From Cytobacillus firmus (GTDB lineage: Bacteria; Bacillota; Bacilli; Bacillales; Cytobacillaceae), in contig NZ_CP098323.1 of NCBI RefSeq assembly GCF_023657595.1, positions 706,001 to 770,000 on the forward strand: a stretch of DNA of 64,000 nt, written 5' to 3'. The notes beneath the pieces are model-generated. The model saw nothing but the letters and a program-made list of their open reading frames with translations. It was not told the DNA's origin and did not search any database. This document shows, piece after piece, positions 1 to 8,578 of the stretch (position 1 is its first letter; each line of letters begins with the position of its first letter). A program made the position numbers and the translations under genes.

Positions 1-680
1 TGGTGAGTTATACAGACGAAGGATTACTAGAATACCTTAGGCAAGCAGTGAAACGTAGTATAGGCATAAAGAAGATTCAGGCCTTAAAGGAAGCAGCCAA
101 TCGGTCGATTGGCATTCGTCAGGGCGCCATGATGGCTAAAATGGAATTAAGAGCGTTAATTCAAAAGTATGAACTCATTCAAGCCAAGTTCGAAGAGCTT
201 GACCAAACTCTGGATACACTCCTTCAGGATATTCCAGGCGTTGATCAAATGTTAGACATAACAGGAATTGGACGCGATACAGTGGCGGGTTTCTTCGCTG
301 AAGTAGGAGATTTGAGGGAGTATAATCATCCCCGTCAAATAACCAAGCTGGCAGGACTCAGCTTAAAAGAAAATACATCAGGAAAGCATAAAGGAAGAAC
401 GAAAATCACGAAACGGGGTCGAAAGAAATTACGAGCCTTATTATTTCGGGCATCTATGATTCTAGTAGCGAAGAATAAAGCCTTTAAAACTCTACATCAT
501 CATTACACAACAAGGCCTGACAATCCGTTGAAAAAGATGCAGTCTTTAATTGCTTTGTGTAATAAGCTTATACGCATTCTCTTTTCTATTGGGAAGAAAC
601 AGTTTGTGTTCCAGGAAGAGAAGATGTTGAAGGATATCCCCCATATGCATGCATTTATTCAAGAACCAATAGCAGCTTAA
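1..680 (+). CDS. IS110-family transposase (DEDD recombinase), C-terminal part
   Basis: The reading frame is open from the window edge, so the N-terminal DEDD RuvC-like part lies outside. The visible 225 residues include a coiled-coil-like stretch, a helix-hairpin-helix segment (DIPGVDQMLDITGIG) and the Transposase_20 domain with the conserved block AGLSLKENTSGKHKG followed by ITKRGRKKLRALLF; the serine in NTSG is the expected nucleophile of this family. Known for the family: these enzymes use an element-encoded RNA to choose donor and target. The GTG at base 3 is only the first start-like codon in view and not the true start. The visible part shows no stops or frameshifts, so the element may be intact. 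Confidence 0.9.
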   Translation, partial: VSYTDEGLLEYLRQAVKRSIGIKKIQALKEAANRSIGIRQGAMMAKMELRALIQKYELIQAKFEELDQTLDTLLQDIPGVDQMLDITGIGRDTVAGFFAEVGDLREYNHPRQITKLAGLSLKENTSGKHKGRTKITKRGRKKLRALLFRASMILVAKNKAFKTLHHHYTTRPDNPLKKMQSLIALCNKLIRILFSIGKKQFVFQEEKMLKDIPHMHAFIQEPIAA

Positions 681-900
681 TCACTATCAAACTGACTTTT
701 AACGAGTAGATTTGGACGGTTAAACAGACAAGATCAGCATGGGATTAGTCGGCAACGCAACTAACGTAAGGACCTAGATCCTGTAGGGCAGCATGACCGA
801 CATCCACCTTATGGAAAGGTTGAACGAAGGAATGTAGGAGCGTAGACTCTGTGAGACTTGGGAGGGTAGACCCCCATAAGATATGTGGATATCCATTGGT
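681..900 (+). ncRNA. IS110/IS1111 3' noncoding tail, candidate bridge (seek) RNA region
   Basis: About 220 bases after the transposase stop contain no convincing gene but several short complementary segments, for example ACCTT/AAGGT around 807-825 and GGGT/ACCC around 866-874, and the base composition is less AT-rich than the flanks. In IS1111-type members of the IS110 family the guide RNA lies in the noncoding end downstream of the transposase gene, which fits this position. The exact RNA ends, loops and the right end of the element could not be set by eye. A 62-codon frame starting at 883 lacks a ribosome binding site and is not called as a gene. Confidence 0.4.
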
Positions 901-1183
901 GCGTACATACCTATTTATCCAATTTTTTGGAAATTAACCGAAGGTTGGCTAGTTTCTTGCGCTCATTTTCTTCTTAAACTGCTTGATTGTGTTCTTTTCG
1001 TACTTATCAACTCTATAAAGTTAAACAAGCTGGATAGCGATATTGAGAAAAACCGCGTATTTAAGAGATAAGTGTTTGTTTATTGAGGGAGGTTAGCTCA
1101 ATAAAGATTTTCCCTAATTATACAGATTTGTTCTAAAATGAGTTGTCTTAGGTACTATCGAGGCAGGAAAGGAAAAACCATAA

Positions 1184-1206
1184 TAAAAAAAGACCAATAA
1201 GGTCTC
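1184..1206 (-). terminator. Rho-independent terminator of the secreted hypothetical gene
   Basis: On the minus strand AGACC-TTATT-GGTCT is followed at once by a run of T. The stem overlaps the last bases before the stop codon of the upstream minus-strand gene. Confidence 0.8.
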
Positions 1207-1638
1207 TTAAAGGGAAAATTCTAAAGTATTCAATAAAGAATCAATTTTTGTATTAAAAGTAAAAAAATAAGGATTGTTTTCATCATCAAAGGTAACCAAA
1301 TAGGGATCCTCCTGTTTAGGAATTATAATTATAATTTCATCAATTAAAGTGTTTATCCATTTATTTTCCAAAAGGTAAGACGGTTCTAAAGGGATTTTAA
1401 CCATATAACCTTGGTTTGGAATAGGCTCAAATTTTTTCACAACACCATCTATCCCTTTTATTATTTTTTCAGTTTCTAATTGAACGTTAGAATTTGTTGG
1501 GGTTGTTTTTATTATTTGATTCTTTTCAATATCAAACAGCTTAGCAATATTATTTCCCTGGGCGTTTACAGTAGATAAGTTAAATTGAAACAGAGCAACA
1601 AAAATTAAAATTATTCCTTTACGAAACATATTATCCAC
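1207..1638 (-). CDS. Secreted hypothetical protein, 143 aa
   Basis: I do not recognise the family. Residues 1-26 form a signal peptide: a basic start (MDNMFRKG), a hydrophobic core (IILIFVALFQF) and a likely cleavage after VNA. The mature part is about 115 residues, mixed alpha/beta in character, without cysteines or catalytic motifs that I can name. It stands alone, with IS110 remnants on one side and an IS3 element on the other, and has its own terminator. Its very low GC content matches the accessory region. It is probably exported, with function unknown. Confidence 0.55.
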   Translation of the reverse strand: MDNMFRKGIILIFVALFQFNLSTVNAQGNNIAKLFDIEKNQIIKTTPTNSNVQLETEKIIKGIDGVVKKFEPIPNQGYMVKIPLEPSYLLENKWINTLIDEIIIIIPKQEDPYLVTFDDENNPYFFTFNTKIDSLLNTLEFSL

Positions 1639-1718
1639 CTTAGCTAGGCGTTATTTTAAGATTATTTTTAGATTATGCCCTATTGATCTAAAGAGTATTA
1701 CGTATTGATTCCTTCCAA

Positions 1719-1748
1719 TTGAACAAACGGGGCAGGTTAGTGGAATAA
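1719..1748 (+). repeat. Palindromic intergenic repeat, copy 1 (degenerate)
   Basis: The segment TTGAACAAACGGGGCAGG followed by TTAGTGGAATAA resembles the copies at 4319, 8342 (inverted) and 9494. The core of the better copies is AACTAA-CGGGTGCT-TTAGTT, a small stem-loop. This copy is the most diverged and lies about 60 bp outside the left end of the IS3 element. Confidence 0.4.
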
Positions 1749-1810
1749 TGGCTTTCATATATCTGGTACACACTTAAAGGAGATTTGGAATACTCCTTTG
1801 AAAAACAAAA

Positions 1811-1861
1811 AAGCTACCGTAACTTGGACTGACCCGCGGTTTTGAGACTTAGAAAAACACC
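1811..1861 (+). repeat. Left terminal inverted repeat of the IS3 element
   Basis: It pairs with 3075-3126 in inverted orientation. Shared blocks in order are AAGCTACC, TGACCC, TGAGAC and AACACC, with roughly 70 percent identity over 50 bp. Confidence 0.65.
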
Positions 1862-2709
1862 TATGCTGCCTGTCCTCTATATTCAATAGGGGACAGGTAG
1901 TTTAATTTTGCCTGAATGCGTATCTCGTTATAATAACTCATATATAGATTTACGATATTTACTAACTTACAATGAGAAAGAGAAGATCTTTTTTGATCTT
2001 TGAATCCTTCCGACTTTAGCGAGGAGTGAAAGGATTCGATGACGGCATTATCATGGCAGTTTCCCTTTCGGGACATGCTTGTGATCAAGCCGTTTTCTTT
2101 TGCCATATTCTGAAACGCATAGGAGGTATACACAGCCCCCTGATCCGTATGAATCATGATTCCTTCAGCTGGTTTTCTTTTTTCTAGAGCTTCCCGAAGG
2201 GTGCTTAAAACCAATTGAGTTTCCTGGCTTGTGCTCACCTTAAACGCTACAATTTCATTGTTGTACAAATCCATAATTGTCGACAGATAGACCATTGATG
2301 GACCATAAGGCAGATATGTAATATCTGTGACCCACTTCTCATTCGGCTTTTCTGCTCTAAATTGCCGATTTAATAAGTTTTCAACAATAATATTGGTTTC
2401 TCCGTTTAAGTATTTAGGTCGCTTCACCTTTATCTGGCATTGCACTTTGTATTTTTGCATAATTTTTTGGACTGTCTTTCGATTAACATCAACCCGATGA
2501 TTTCGTTTGAGAAGAGCTTTAATTTTCCGGTGACCATAACGAAAGTGATTTTCCTCGCAAAGATGTACTATGAGCTCTTCTAATGGACTCATTATGGTGT
2601 GAATATACTTTTTCTTCCACCGATAATAAGTCGCTTTTGGTACTTCCAAGGTGCCTAAAATACTGATTATAGAATACACAGAAGACAGCTCCTCTACGAC
2701 TTTTAACAC
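1861..2709 (-). CDS. IS3-family transposase OrfB (DDE integrase catalytic subunit)
   Basis: The 282-residue protein has an HTH_21-like N-terminal region (about residues 45-100, ending in RPKYLNGE) and an rve integrase core. The catalytic triad is visible in WVTDITYLPYG (first Asp), MIHTDQGAVYTSY (second Asp) and CHDNAVIESFHSSLKSE (Glu), with the correct 35-residue-type spacing between the last two. The GTG start overlaps the last base of the OrfA stop (TAGTG). An AAAGGAG sequence lies about 15 bp upstream inside orfA, so OrfB may be made by coupling as well as by the -1 frameshift usual in this family. Confidence 0.92.
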   Translation of the reverse strand: MLKVVEELSSVYSIISILGTLEVPKATYYRWKKKYIHTIMSPLEELIVHLCEENHFRYGHRKIKALLKRNHRVDVNRKTVQKIMQKYKVQCQIKVKRPKYLNGETNIIVENLLNRQFRAEKPNEKWVTDITYLPYGPSMVYLSTIMDLYNNEIVAFKVSTSQETQLVLSTLREALEKRKPAEGIMIHTDQGAVYTSYAFQNMAKENGLITSMSRKGNCHDNAVIESFHSSLKSEGFKDQKRSSLSHCKLVNIVNLYMSYYNEIRIQAKLNYLSPIEYRGQAA

Positions 2710-3026
2710 TACTTGCGGCTCCAGCTCCTTTCTATTTCTTGGTACTTTTTTAAAATATCCAGCTGCATCTCCAATTGTTTATTCTTCCTTCTTAGTTCAT
2801 CTACTTCACTTAATTCGTCTGGCCCCTTACCATACGTGTACTGTTTGCCTACAGGCTGAGAAAACCGGTGAACCTGACCTTCTCTATGCCATTTCATCCA
2901 AGTTTTGATTTGTGAAACATTTCTAATTCCGAGCTGTTCCATAATTGCCTGATTGCTTAATCCCTTTTGCTTTAACTTAATCGCTTCCCACTTTATTTCT
3001 TCTGGATAATGAACTCTTGTCCCCAT
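2709..3026 (-). CDS. IS3-family transposase OrfA (DNA-binding helix-turn-helix subunit)
   Basis: The 105-residue protein begins MGTRVHYPEEIKWEAI and has the HTH typical of IS150-group OrfA (residues about 15-50, containing LSNQAIMEQLGIRNVSQIKTWM). A C-terminal leucine-zipper-like coiled coil (DELRRKNKQLEMQLDILKKY) serves multimerisation. Its stop overlaps the OrfB start by one base. Together they should give the OrfAB fusion transposase that recognises the terminal repeats. Confidence 0.9.
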   Translation of the reverse strand: MGTRVHYPEEIKWEAIKLKQKGLSNQAIMEQLGIRNVSQIKTWMKWHREGQVHRFSQPVGKQYTYGKGPDELSEVDELRRKNKQLEMQLDILKKYQEIERSWSRK

Positions 3027-3074
3027 AAGAAAAACACCTCCAAAAATCGTATAGATATTAAATACGATTCAGGG

Positions 3075-3126
3075 GGTGTTTTTTCCTTGTCTCATTTTAC
3101 TGGGTCACTCTAACTTTTGGTAGCTT
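3075..3126 (-). repeat. Right terminal inverted repeat of the IS3 element
   Basis: Inverted counterpart of 1811-1861. On the plus strand it ends in GGTAGCTT. Confidence 0.65.
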
Positions 3127-3135
3127 TACTTTTCT

Positions 3136-4143
3136 TTAGTCTTGAGCAAGCTTATCCCTATTTAGTGCAACAGGAGGTTTCTCCAGCCACTCATTTTTTA
3201 TCATAAAGGTTTTTATATTTTCTTCATATTGATACACATCTGCAATTATCTTTGCATATGTTGTTTTTAAATCTTTTCGGATACTTACTGCTGCACTATA
3301 TCCATAACTGGCGATACCATCACGATTAAGTTGGTCTAATAGATAAGATATTAATTTATCTGAAAAAGGAGATGTTTTACCATCCAAAACATTCGTATCC
3401 CAAGTCATTGAAATAGGTAAATCATTTTGAACTAAAATATCACCTAATTTGTCTATAATATTTATAGATAATTCTTTTCCATGTTGCAATAAACTCATTA
3501 GTTGCTGATTAGATGTAGATTGTATAAATCCAATTAATAAGTTTTTACCAATATAATTCATAAAAACATTTTTGTGTAGCTCATTTGCTTCTCTTGCCGT
3601 TAATTCTCTATTATCATTAAAGAAGTTACCCAAAAATCCTTTATCTGCAATTGGGTTTGTTTCATGAGTGGAGGTAATTGAAGGAGGTCTTACAAATACT
3701 CCCTTTTCCAATAGAATGGTTGTTGTACGTTCAAATAAACTTGAAAGGTTTTTTAACTGTTCGTGGAAAAAATTGCGGATATCCTCCCTTACGGAATCGG
3801 ATAGTGCCATACTTGTTAAGGACATTCCAATTTTAGACAAATTATTTAAATAAAATAGTATAAAAACATCCGTATACATCTTAGGGGCATTTGGGTTTAA
3901 ATCATCTTTAATGTTAAAGCCTTTAGGAATTGGATAGTTTTCACTTCGTAGAACAGATTCAAAAAATTGTACAGCAGATTTAGAAATAGAACCCGCCTCA
4001 CTACAAAGAGATTTAACTTCTTCTTGTTCTGATGTTAAGGTAAGATACTCCAAAACAACATTTGACATACTATTATTCATTAACTGTTCCCAACAATGTG
4101 CTAACTCACCCGCAGTTAACTTTGCAGCTTTTGTATTATCCAT
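3136..4143 (-). CDS. DUF3231 family protein
   Basis: The 335 residues fall into two similar halves of about 165 residues, as is usual for DUF3231. Each half starts with a helical stretch around LTAGELAHCWEQLMNNSMS or LTAREANELHKNVFMNYIG and continues into a four-helix-like domain. A second, distinct member lies at 34406-35425. The biochemical role of the family is unknown; it is common in multiple copies in Bacillaceae and the fold suggests a ferritin-like or coat-like helical bundle (inference). The IS3 element ends only about 10 bp beyond the stop codon, so any native terminator may have been displaced. The upstream region is very AT-rich. Confidence 0.85.
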   Translation of the reverse strand: MDNTKAAKLTAGELAHCWEQLMNNSMSNVVLEYLTLTSEQEEVKSLCSEAGSISKSAVQFFESVLRSENYPIPKGFNIKDDLNPNAPKMYTDVFILFYLNNLSKIGMSLTSMALSDSVREDIRNFFHEQLKNLSSLFERTTTILLEKGVFVRPPSITSTHETNPIADKGFLGNFFNDNRELTAREANELHKNVFMNYIGKNLLIGFIQSTSNQQLMSLLQHGKELSINIIDKLGDILVQNDLPISMTWDTNVLDGKTSPFSDKLISYLLDQLNRDGIASYGYSAAVSIRKDLKTTYAKIIADVYQYEENIKTFMIKNEWLEKPPVALNRDKLAQD

Positions 4144-4318
4144 ATAATCAATTCCTTTTTAAGATTAATTTTATATTCTATAACAAGTATTGGTATTTTT
4201 TTATCATTTATGTAATATTGCATGGAAAATTAATAATTTTTTGGTTTGACAAGGGAAAAATCCAAGAGGGCATTTCAAATATTCAGTAATGGGGACTTTA
4301 AAAAAGTTTGTGAAATAT

Positions 4319-4356
4319 TGTACTTAAACTAACGGGTGCTTTAGTTGAATAAGCAA
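4319..4356 (+). repeat. Palindromic intergenic repeat, copy 2
   Basis: TGTACTTAAAC, then AACGGGTGC and TTAGTTGAA are shared with the copy at 9494 in the same order and spacing, about 30 of 34 positions identical. AACTAA and TTAGTT can pair as a stem. As at 9494, a terminator-like hairpin follows within about 20 bp. Confidence 0.65.
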
Positions 4357-4372
4357 ATCCTTAAATAACAAA

Positions 4373-4403
4373 AACTCGCAGTTTTCTAATGCGAGTTTTC
4401 TTT
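4373..4403 (+). terminator. Terminator-like hairpin after the intergenic repeat
   Basis: AACTCGCA-GTTTTCTAA-TGCGAGTT is followed by TTCTTTG. No plus-strand gene is visible just upstream, so it may end a transcript from a lost gene or shield the marR region. Confidence 0.6.
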
Positions 4404-4548
4404 GTTATAGCCTTATGGTATAGCAGAATGAGTCAAAGTATGAAAATAAAAGGCTGTTTTTCATAAAAATTGTTCCAGCCATTAACAAGGCTGCAAAAAT
4501 TTTATTGCAAATGCAACAAAAATAAGTTAAATTAAATATATTGCACCA

Positions 4549-4566
4549 TTGTTGTATTTACAACAA
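4549..4566. promoter_or_regulatory. Operator palindrome, probable MarR autoregulatory site
   Basis: TTGTTGTA-TT-TACAACAA is a perfect 8-bp inverted repeat ending 27 bp before the proposed start of the MarR-family gene. MarR dimers usually bind 16-20 bp palindromes of this shape in their own promoters. The weaker repeat TTGCAAATGCAA 40 bp upstream could be a second site. Confidence 0.6.
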
Positions 4567-4592
4567 AAATTCGTGTTGAGGAGCTGAGTACA

Positions 4593-5042
4593 CTGGAAAT
4601 TCTCCGTGAAATAGGCATGATCGCGAGGGCGCTGGATTCCATAAGCAATATCGAATTTAAAGAGCTTGACCTTACAAAAGGGCAGTATCTGTACCTTGTG
4701 CGAATATGTGAAAAACCAGGAATTATTCAGGAAAAGTTAGCTGAGATGATAAAAGTAGATCGGACAACAGCGGCCCGAGCGATTAAAAAGCTTGAAATGA
4801 ATGGCTTCATAGAAAAGAAAGATGATGAACAGAACAAGAAAATCAGGAAGCTCTTCCCGACAGAGAAAGGGAAAAAAGCTTTTCCTTTCATAAAAAGAGA
4901 ACATGAATATTCCAATGCGATTGCCTTAGAGGGATTCACCGAAAAAGAAGCAGAAATCATTTTCAGTCTGCTTCAAAAAGTTAGAAAAAATGTCGAGAAA
5001 GACTGGGAATATGTGAAAAAGGGGAACAAGAGAAATTATTAA
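4593..5042 (+). CDS. MarR-family transcriptional regulator (probable CTG start)
   Basis: The winged-helix core is clear: LTKGQYLYLVRICEKPGIIQEKLAEMIKVDRTTAARAIKKLEMNGFIEKK holds the recognition helix (DRTTAARAIKKLE) and the wing follows with IRKLFPTEKG. The first ATG (4617) has no ribosome binding site. Reading upstream in frame gives LEILREIG, with AGGAG nine bases before a CTG at 4593, so a CTG start giving 149 residues is proposed; from memory, close homologues begin MEILREIGMIARALD. The gene probably represses itself through the palindrome at 4549 and, being 12 bp upstream, may be cotranscribed with paiAB. The ligand is unknown. Confidence 0.85.
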   Translation: MEILREIGMIARALDSISNIEFKELDLTKGQYLYLVRICEKPGIIQEKLAEMIKVDRTTAARAIKKLEMNGFIEKKDDEQNKKIRKLFPTEKGKKAFPFIKREHEYSNAIALEGFTEKEAEIIFSLLQKVRKNVEKDWEYVKKGNKRNY

Positions 5043-5054
5043 AGGAGAGGCACA

Positions 5055-5573
<519 letters not shown>

Positions 5574-5595
5574 CTTTTTCGAAGGGCGGATGGTT

Positions 5596-6219
5596 ATGTA
5601 TATTCCAAAATACTATAAAGTCACAGATGCGGATGAAATATGGGAGTTTGTTCAAAGTAATTCGTTTGGCACGATCGTCACAGTAAAACAAGGAAGGCCC
5701 ATTGCCGCTCATTTGCCACTGCAGCTAATAAAAGAAGGAGATACGTGCTATTTAACAGGGCATATGGCTTACGGGAACCCGCAATGGAGAACATTTGCAG
5801 ACTCTGATGATGTACTGGTGATGTTCCAGGGGCCTCATGCTTATATTTCTTCCTCCTGGTACGAAGAAGAAAATGTACCGACTTGGAATTATCAGGCTGT
5901 CCATGTATATGGTCAAGCGAGTATTCTGAGTGAAGAGGAATTAAAGGGTGACCTGGCCATCCTGCTTCAAAAATATGAAAAGCATCGCAAAAATCCTGTC
6001 TTATGGGATACACTTTCTCCTGAGCTTGTAGAACAGCAGCTAAAAGGAATTGTTGGATTCAAGATAAAAGTACAGGAAATTCAAGCTGCCAATAAACTAA
6101 GCCAGAACCGTAATGAAAGAGACTATCAAAACATCATTCATAAACTCTATGAAGAGAATGATTTTGATTCTAAGCAAATGGCCCAGCTGATGGAGGGGAA
6201 ATTTAAAAAGAGATTATAG
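5596..6219 (+). CDS. paiB: PaiB, FMN-binding negative transcriptional regulator family protein
   Basis: The 207-residue product (MYIPKYYKVTDADEIWEFVQ) matches PaiB along its length. It has a split-barrel flavin-binding fold with the motif FGTIVTVKQGRPIAAHLPL, then GNPQWRTF and VPTWNYQAVHVYG, and a C-terminal helical tail. ATG 5596 is preferred to ATG 5590 because AAGGGCGG ends right at 5589. PaiB was described with PaiA as a repressor of sporulation and protease genes. The pair is arranged as in other Bacillus species, 22 bp apart, and a terminator follows. Confidence 0.9.
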   Translation: MYIPKYYKVTDADEIWEFVQSNSFGTIVTVKQGRPIAAHLPLQLIKEGDTCYLTGHMAYGNPQWRTFADSDDVLVMFQGPHAYISSSWYEEENVPTWNYQAVHVYGQASILSEEELKGDLAILLQKYEKHRKNPVLWDTLSPELVEQQLKGIVGFKIKVQEIQAANKLSQNRNERDYQNIIHKLYEENDFDSKQMAQLMEGKFKKRL

Positions 6220-6229
6220 GTTTATAGGA

Positions 6230-6263
6230 AAAACAGAGGAACCCAGATGGCCCTCTGTTTTTT
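6230..6263 (+). terminator. Terminator after paiB
   Basis: AAACAGAGG and CCTCTGTTTTTT form a stem with a 12-base loop and a T run. Confidence 0.85.
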
Positions 6264-6322
6264 AGTATTTGGAATATTATGTTAGTATTGATAGAGAGAT
6301 AAGCAATCAGGGGGATGGAAGT

Positions 6323-7198
6323 GTGGAAAGAAGAGTTGGATTAATTTCATTAGACGATGTGGCTATCGAGTATTCTATTATTGGGAAAGGTGAACCTATT
6401 TTTGTTTTTCATGGAGGCCACTCAAATTGCAACGAAGAATTTGGCTATAAAGGTTTAGTGGAGAATGGATATTCTATCATTACCCCATCGAGAGCAGGAT
6501 ATGGAAAGACTTCAGAAGTGATAGGAGAAAGTTTAACTGCTGCTTGTGAATATTACGCAAAATTGTTAGACCATCTTCGAATTGAACAGGTACATGTACT
6601 GGCTATATCGGCGGGAGGTCCAACAGGAATCCGATTTGCCTCTTTATTTCCGAAAAGAGTCACAAGTCTTACCTTAGAGAGTGCGGTTTCAAAGGAATGG
6701 CTGACATCGAAGGATCTGGAGTATAAGGCAGCCCACATTATCTTTCGGCCATCTATTGAAGGGTTCACATGGAAGATTCTTGGTTTTTTCAGTAATTTCT
6801 TTTCAAAGCTAATGTTCAATATGATGTCTTCACAGTTTAGTTCCCTCTCAAAAAAGGACATTAAACAAAGAATTGGTGACAATGATATCACGGAATTTAA
6901 AAAGATGAATAACCGTCAGCGTTCGGGCAGTGGTTTTCTTATTGACATTAAACAAACCAAGGAATTAACTGACAAGGATCTAAGATCCATCTCCAGTCCT
7001 GTTTTGATTCTTCATAGTAAAAATGACGGTTTTATTCCACTGAAACATCCTTATCACGCACATAAAAATATTCCACATTCTGAAATCAGTGTACTTGATT
7101 CTTGGGGACATTTAATCTGGATAGGGAAATTAGCAAGTGAAAGAGATGAGAAACTTGTTTCTTTTTTAGAGTCACATAAACTTGAGGATTCTTTTTAA
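6323..7198 (+). CDS. Alpha/beta-hydrolase fold protein
   Basis: The oxyanion-hole motif HGGH, the nucleophile elbow LAISAGGPTG (A-x-S-x-G instead of the usual G-x-S-x-G), the acid in HSKNDGFIP and the histidine in DSWGHLIWIG are all present, so the enzyme looks active. The fold is that of small esterases, lyases and epoxide hydrolases; the substrate cannot be inferred. A GTG at 6323 with GGGGGATGG seven bases upstream is chosen over ATG 6269, which lies in the paiB terminator and has no ribosome binding site. An IS1595-type transposase starts within 90 bp of the stop. Confidence 0.8.
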   Translation: MERRVGLISLDDVAIEYSIIGKGEPIFVFHGGHSNCNEEFGYKGLVENGYSIITPSRAGYGKTSEVIGESLTAACEYYAKLLDHLRIEQVHVLAISAGGPTGIRFASLFPKRVTSLTLESAVSKEWLTSKDLEYKAAHIIFRPSIEGFTWKILGFFSNFFSKLMFNMMSSQFSSLSKKDIKQRIGDNDITEFKKMNNRQRSGSGFLIDIKQTKELTDKDLRSISSPVLILHSKNDGFIPLKHPYHAHKNIPHSEISVLDSWGHLIWIGKLASERDEKLVSFLESHKLEDSF

Positions 7199-7240
7199 AT
7201 GAAGGCTTTGTTAAAGGCTGTTGTTGATATACAGGAACAG

Positions 7241-7258
7241 GAACGTATGTTCTATAAT
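7241..7258 (+). promoter_or_regulatory. LexA-like palindrome abutting a -10 element
   Basis: GAACGTATGTTC matches the GAAC-N4-GTTC core of the Gram-positive SOS box, and TATAAT follows immediately at 7253. No good -35 was found at 17 bp. It lies upstream of the IS1595-type transposase. It may be chance, as only the core agrees with the longer consensus. Confidence 0.3.
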
Positions 7259-7282
7259 GGTTTTAACTATATAAAAGTGGTG

Positions 7283-8331
7283 ATGTCTGTGAGAGCAACT
7301 GATATTCTTAAAGCCATTCAAAAACTAAATACAGCAGAAAAACACCGACTACGAGAGTATTTAATTGATGCTCTTACTGCATCTTCCTCGACAGGAACTG
7401 TTCTACAAGAAATATCTGAACGCAAAAATAAACGCGGTTATCATTGCCCTGATTGTGATTCAGAGCATATCGTTCGGTATGGCACATACTCAACAAGAGT
7501 TGATGGAGATGAAGTAGAAAAACAACGTTATCGTTGTAAAGCGTGTAAAAAGACATTTACTGACCTAACAAATACTCCTCTTTATCGAACACGCCATCTA
7601 AATCAATGGATTAAATTCGTTGAATGTATGATAGAAGGATATTCTCTTCGTAAATCTGCTGAATTAGTTGGTAATGTTACTCACGTTACATTGTTCTACT
7701 GGAGGCACAAACTCTTATCATCATTAAAACAAATGGAAAAATCTAATTTTGAAGGTATCGTCGAAATGGACGAGACCTATTTCCTATACTCCGAAAAGGG
7801 ACAAAGAATAATTAAAGACAGAAAACCCCGCAAACGTGGTGGTTCCGCTAGAAACGGGGCATAAGCAACGAACAAGTATGTGTATTAGTCGCAAGAGACC
7901 GTGAAAAGATGACTTTTTCGCAAACATTGGGAAAGGGTCGATTAACAAAAGAACAGTTAGACAAAGCTATCGGACATAAACTTTCAAATGAAAATGTTTT
8001 ATGTACCGATTCTTGGCGAGCCTTTAAAACATATGCTGCTGAAAAAGGGATGGATATTTATCAATTCAAGTCTGATGGTAAAGTTCGTACAAAGGGACTA
8101 TATCATATCCAGAACGTAAACAATTATCACCGTAGGCTTAAAGGATGGATACAACGTTTTAATGGAGTTGCAACTAAATATCTGAACAATTACTTAGCTT
8201 GGTTTCAAGTGTTAGAATCCATTCAACATCAAAGGAATGCTGTTACTATAAATGACTTGATGATTAAAGGGAATTTAATACAAAATATGGAAACATATGA
8301 TACACTAAGGTTATCTAAATTCACGATTTAA
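7283..8331 (+). pseudogene. IS1595-family transposase (ISXO2-like), frameshifted
   Basis: The first frame (to 7864) has the zinc ribbon YHCPDCDSEHIVRYG...RYRCKACKKTF, a HTH region and the start of the DDE domain (GIVEMDETYFLYSEKG). The second part (from about 7855 in the -1 frame) continues ISNEQVCVLVARDREK, LCTDSWRAFKTYA and HIQNVNNYHRRLKGW. Restoring one A in the AAA at 7852-7854 fuses both into 349 codons, the usual family length. The IS1595 group does not normally use frameshifting, so this is a mutation or a sequence error. Terminal repeats were not found by eye. ATG 7283 (MSVRATDILKAIQKL) is the likely start. Confidence 0.85.
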
Positions 8332-8341
8332 GCATTATTTT

Positions 8342-8370
8342 CTTGTTCAACTAATTAAGCAGTTTAGTTT
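8342..8370 (-). repeat. Palindromic intergenic repeat, copy 3 (inverted orientation)
   Basis: On the minus strand AAACTAAACTGCTTAATTAGT then TGAACAAG aligns with the copies at 4319 and 9494. It lies just past the stop of the IS1595-type transposase and has lost most of the CGGG core. Confidence 0.45.
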
Positions 8371-8578
8371 AATAGGATATATGGATTTAAAATAATGTTG
8401 TAGTTTAAAACAAACATCTTAATTTAAGGTAGGACGCAGGTAAAGAATACCTATAATTGCAGGAATATTGAAACTAATCAAAGTTAAACCGTACTAGAAT
8501 TAGATGTTTTTTTACATAAGGATTATGAAGATAGAATTTTCATGTAGCAATATTTTCTAAAGAAAGTGGGAGAGAAGA

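Larger units (their letters stand above)
1811..3126 (-). mobile_element. Complete IS3-family (IS150-group) insertion sequence
   Basis: A unit of about 1316 bp carries two overlapping minus-strand transposase frames between imperfect terminal inverted repeats. Reading inward, both ends share AAGCTACC, then TGACCC at the same offset, TGAGAC, and an A-rich stretch ending in ACACC. Both frames are intact and the catalytic residues are present, so the element looks competent. No obvious short target duplication was found, and the outer limit of the repeats is uncertain by about 10 bp. Confidence 0.8.
4144..4592. other. Intergenic region of 449 bp between DUF3231 and the MarR gene
   Basis: It holds the divergent upstream regions of both genes, one copy of the palindromic intergenic repeat (4319-4356), a plus-strand terminator hairpin (4373-4403) and the operator palindrome of the MarR gene (4549-4566). 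A second small palindrome TTGCAAATGCAA lies at 4505-4516. I see no gene in it. A short open frame starting near 4062 is a shadow of the DUF3231 gene. Confidence 0.7.

Noticed and set aside
883-1071. Open frame of 62 codons after the IS110-type tail
   Set aside because: There is no ribosome binding site, the composition is unlike the neighbours, and it overlaps the region of the presumed guide RNA or element end.
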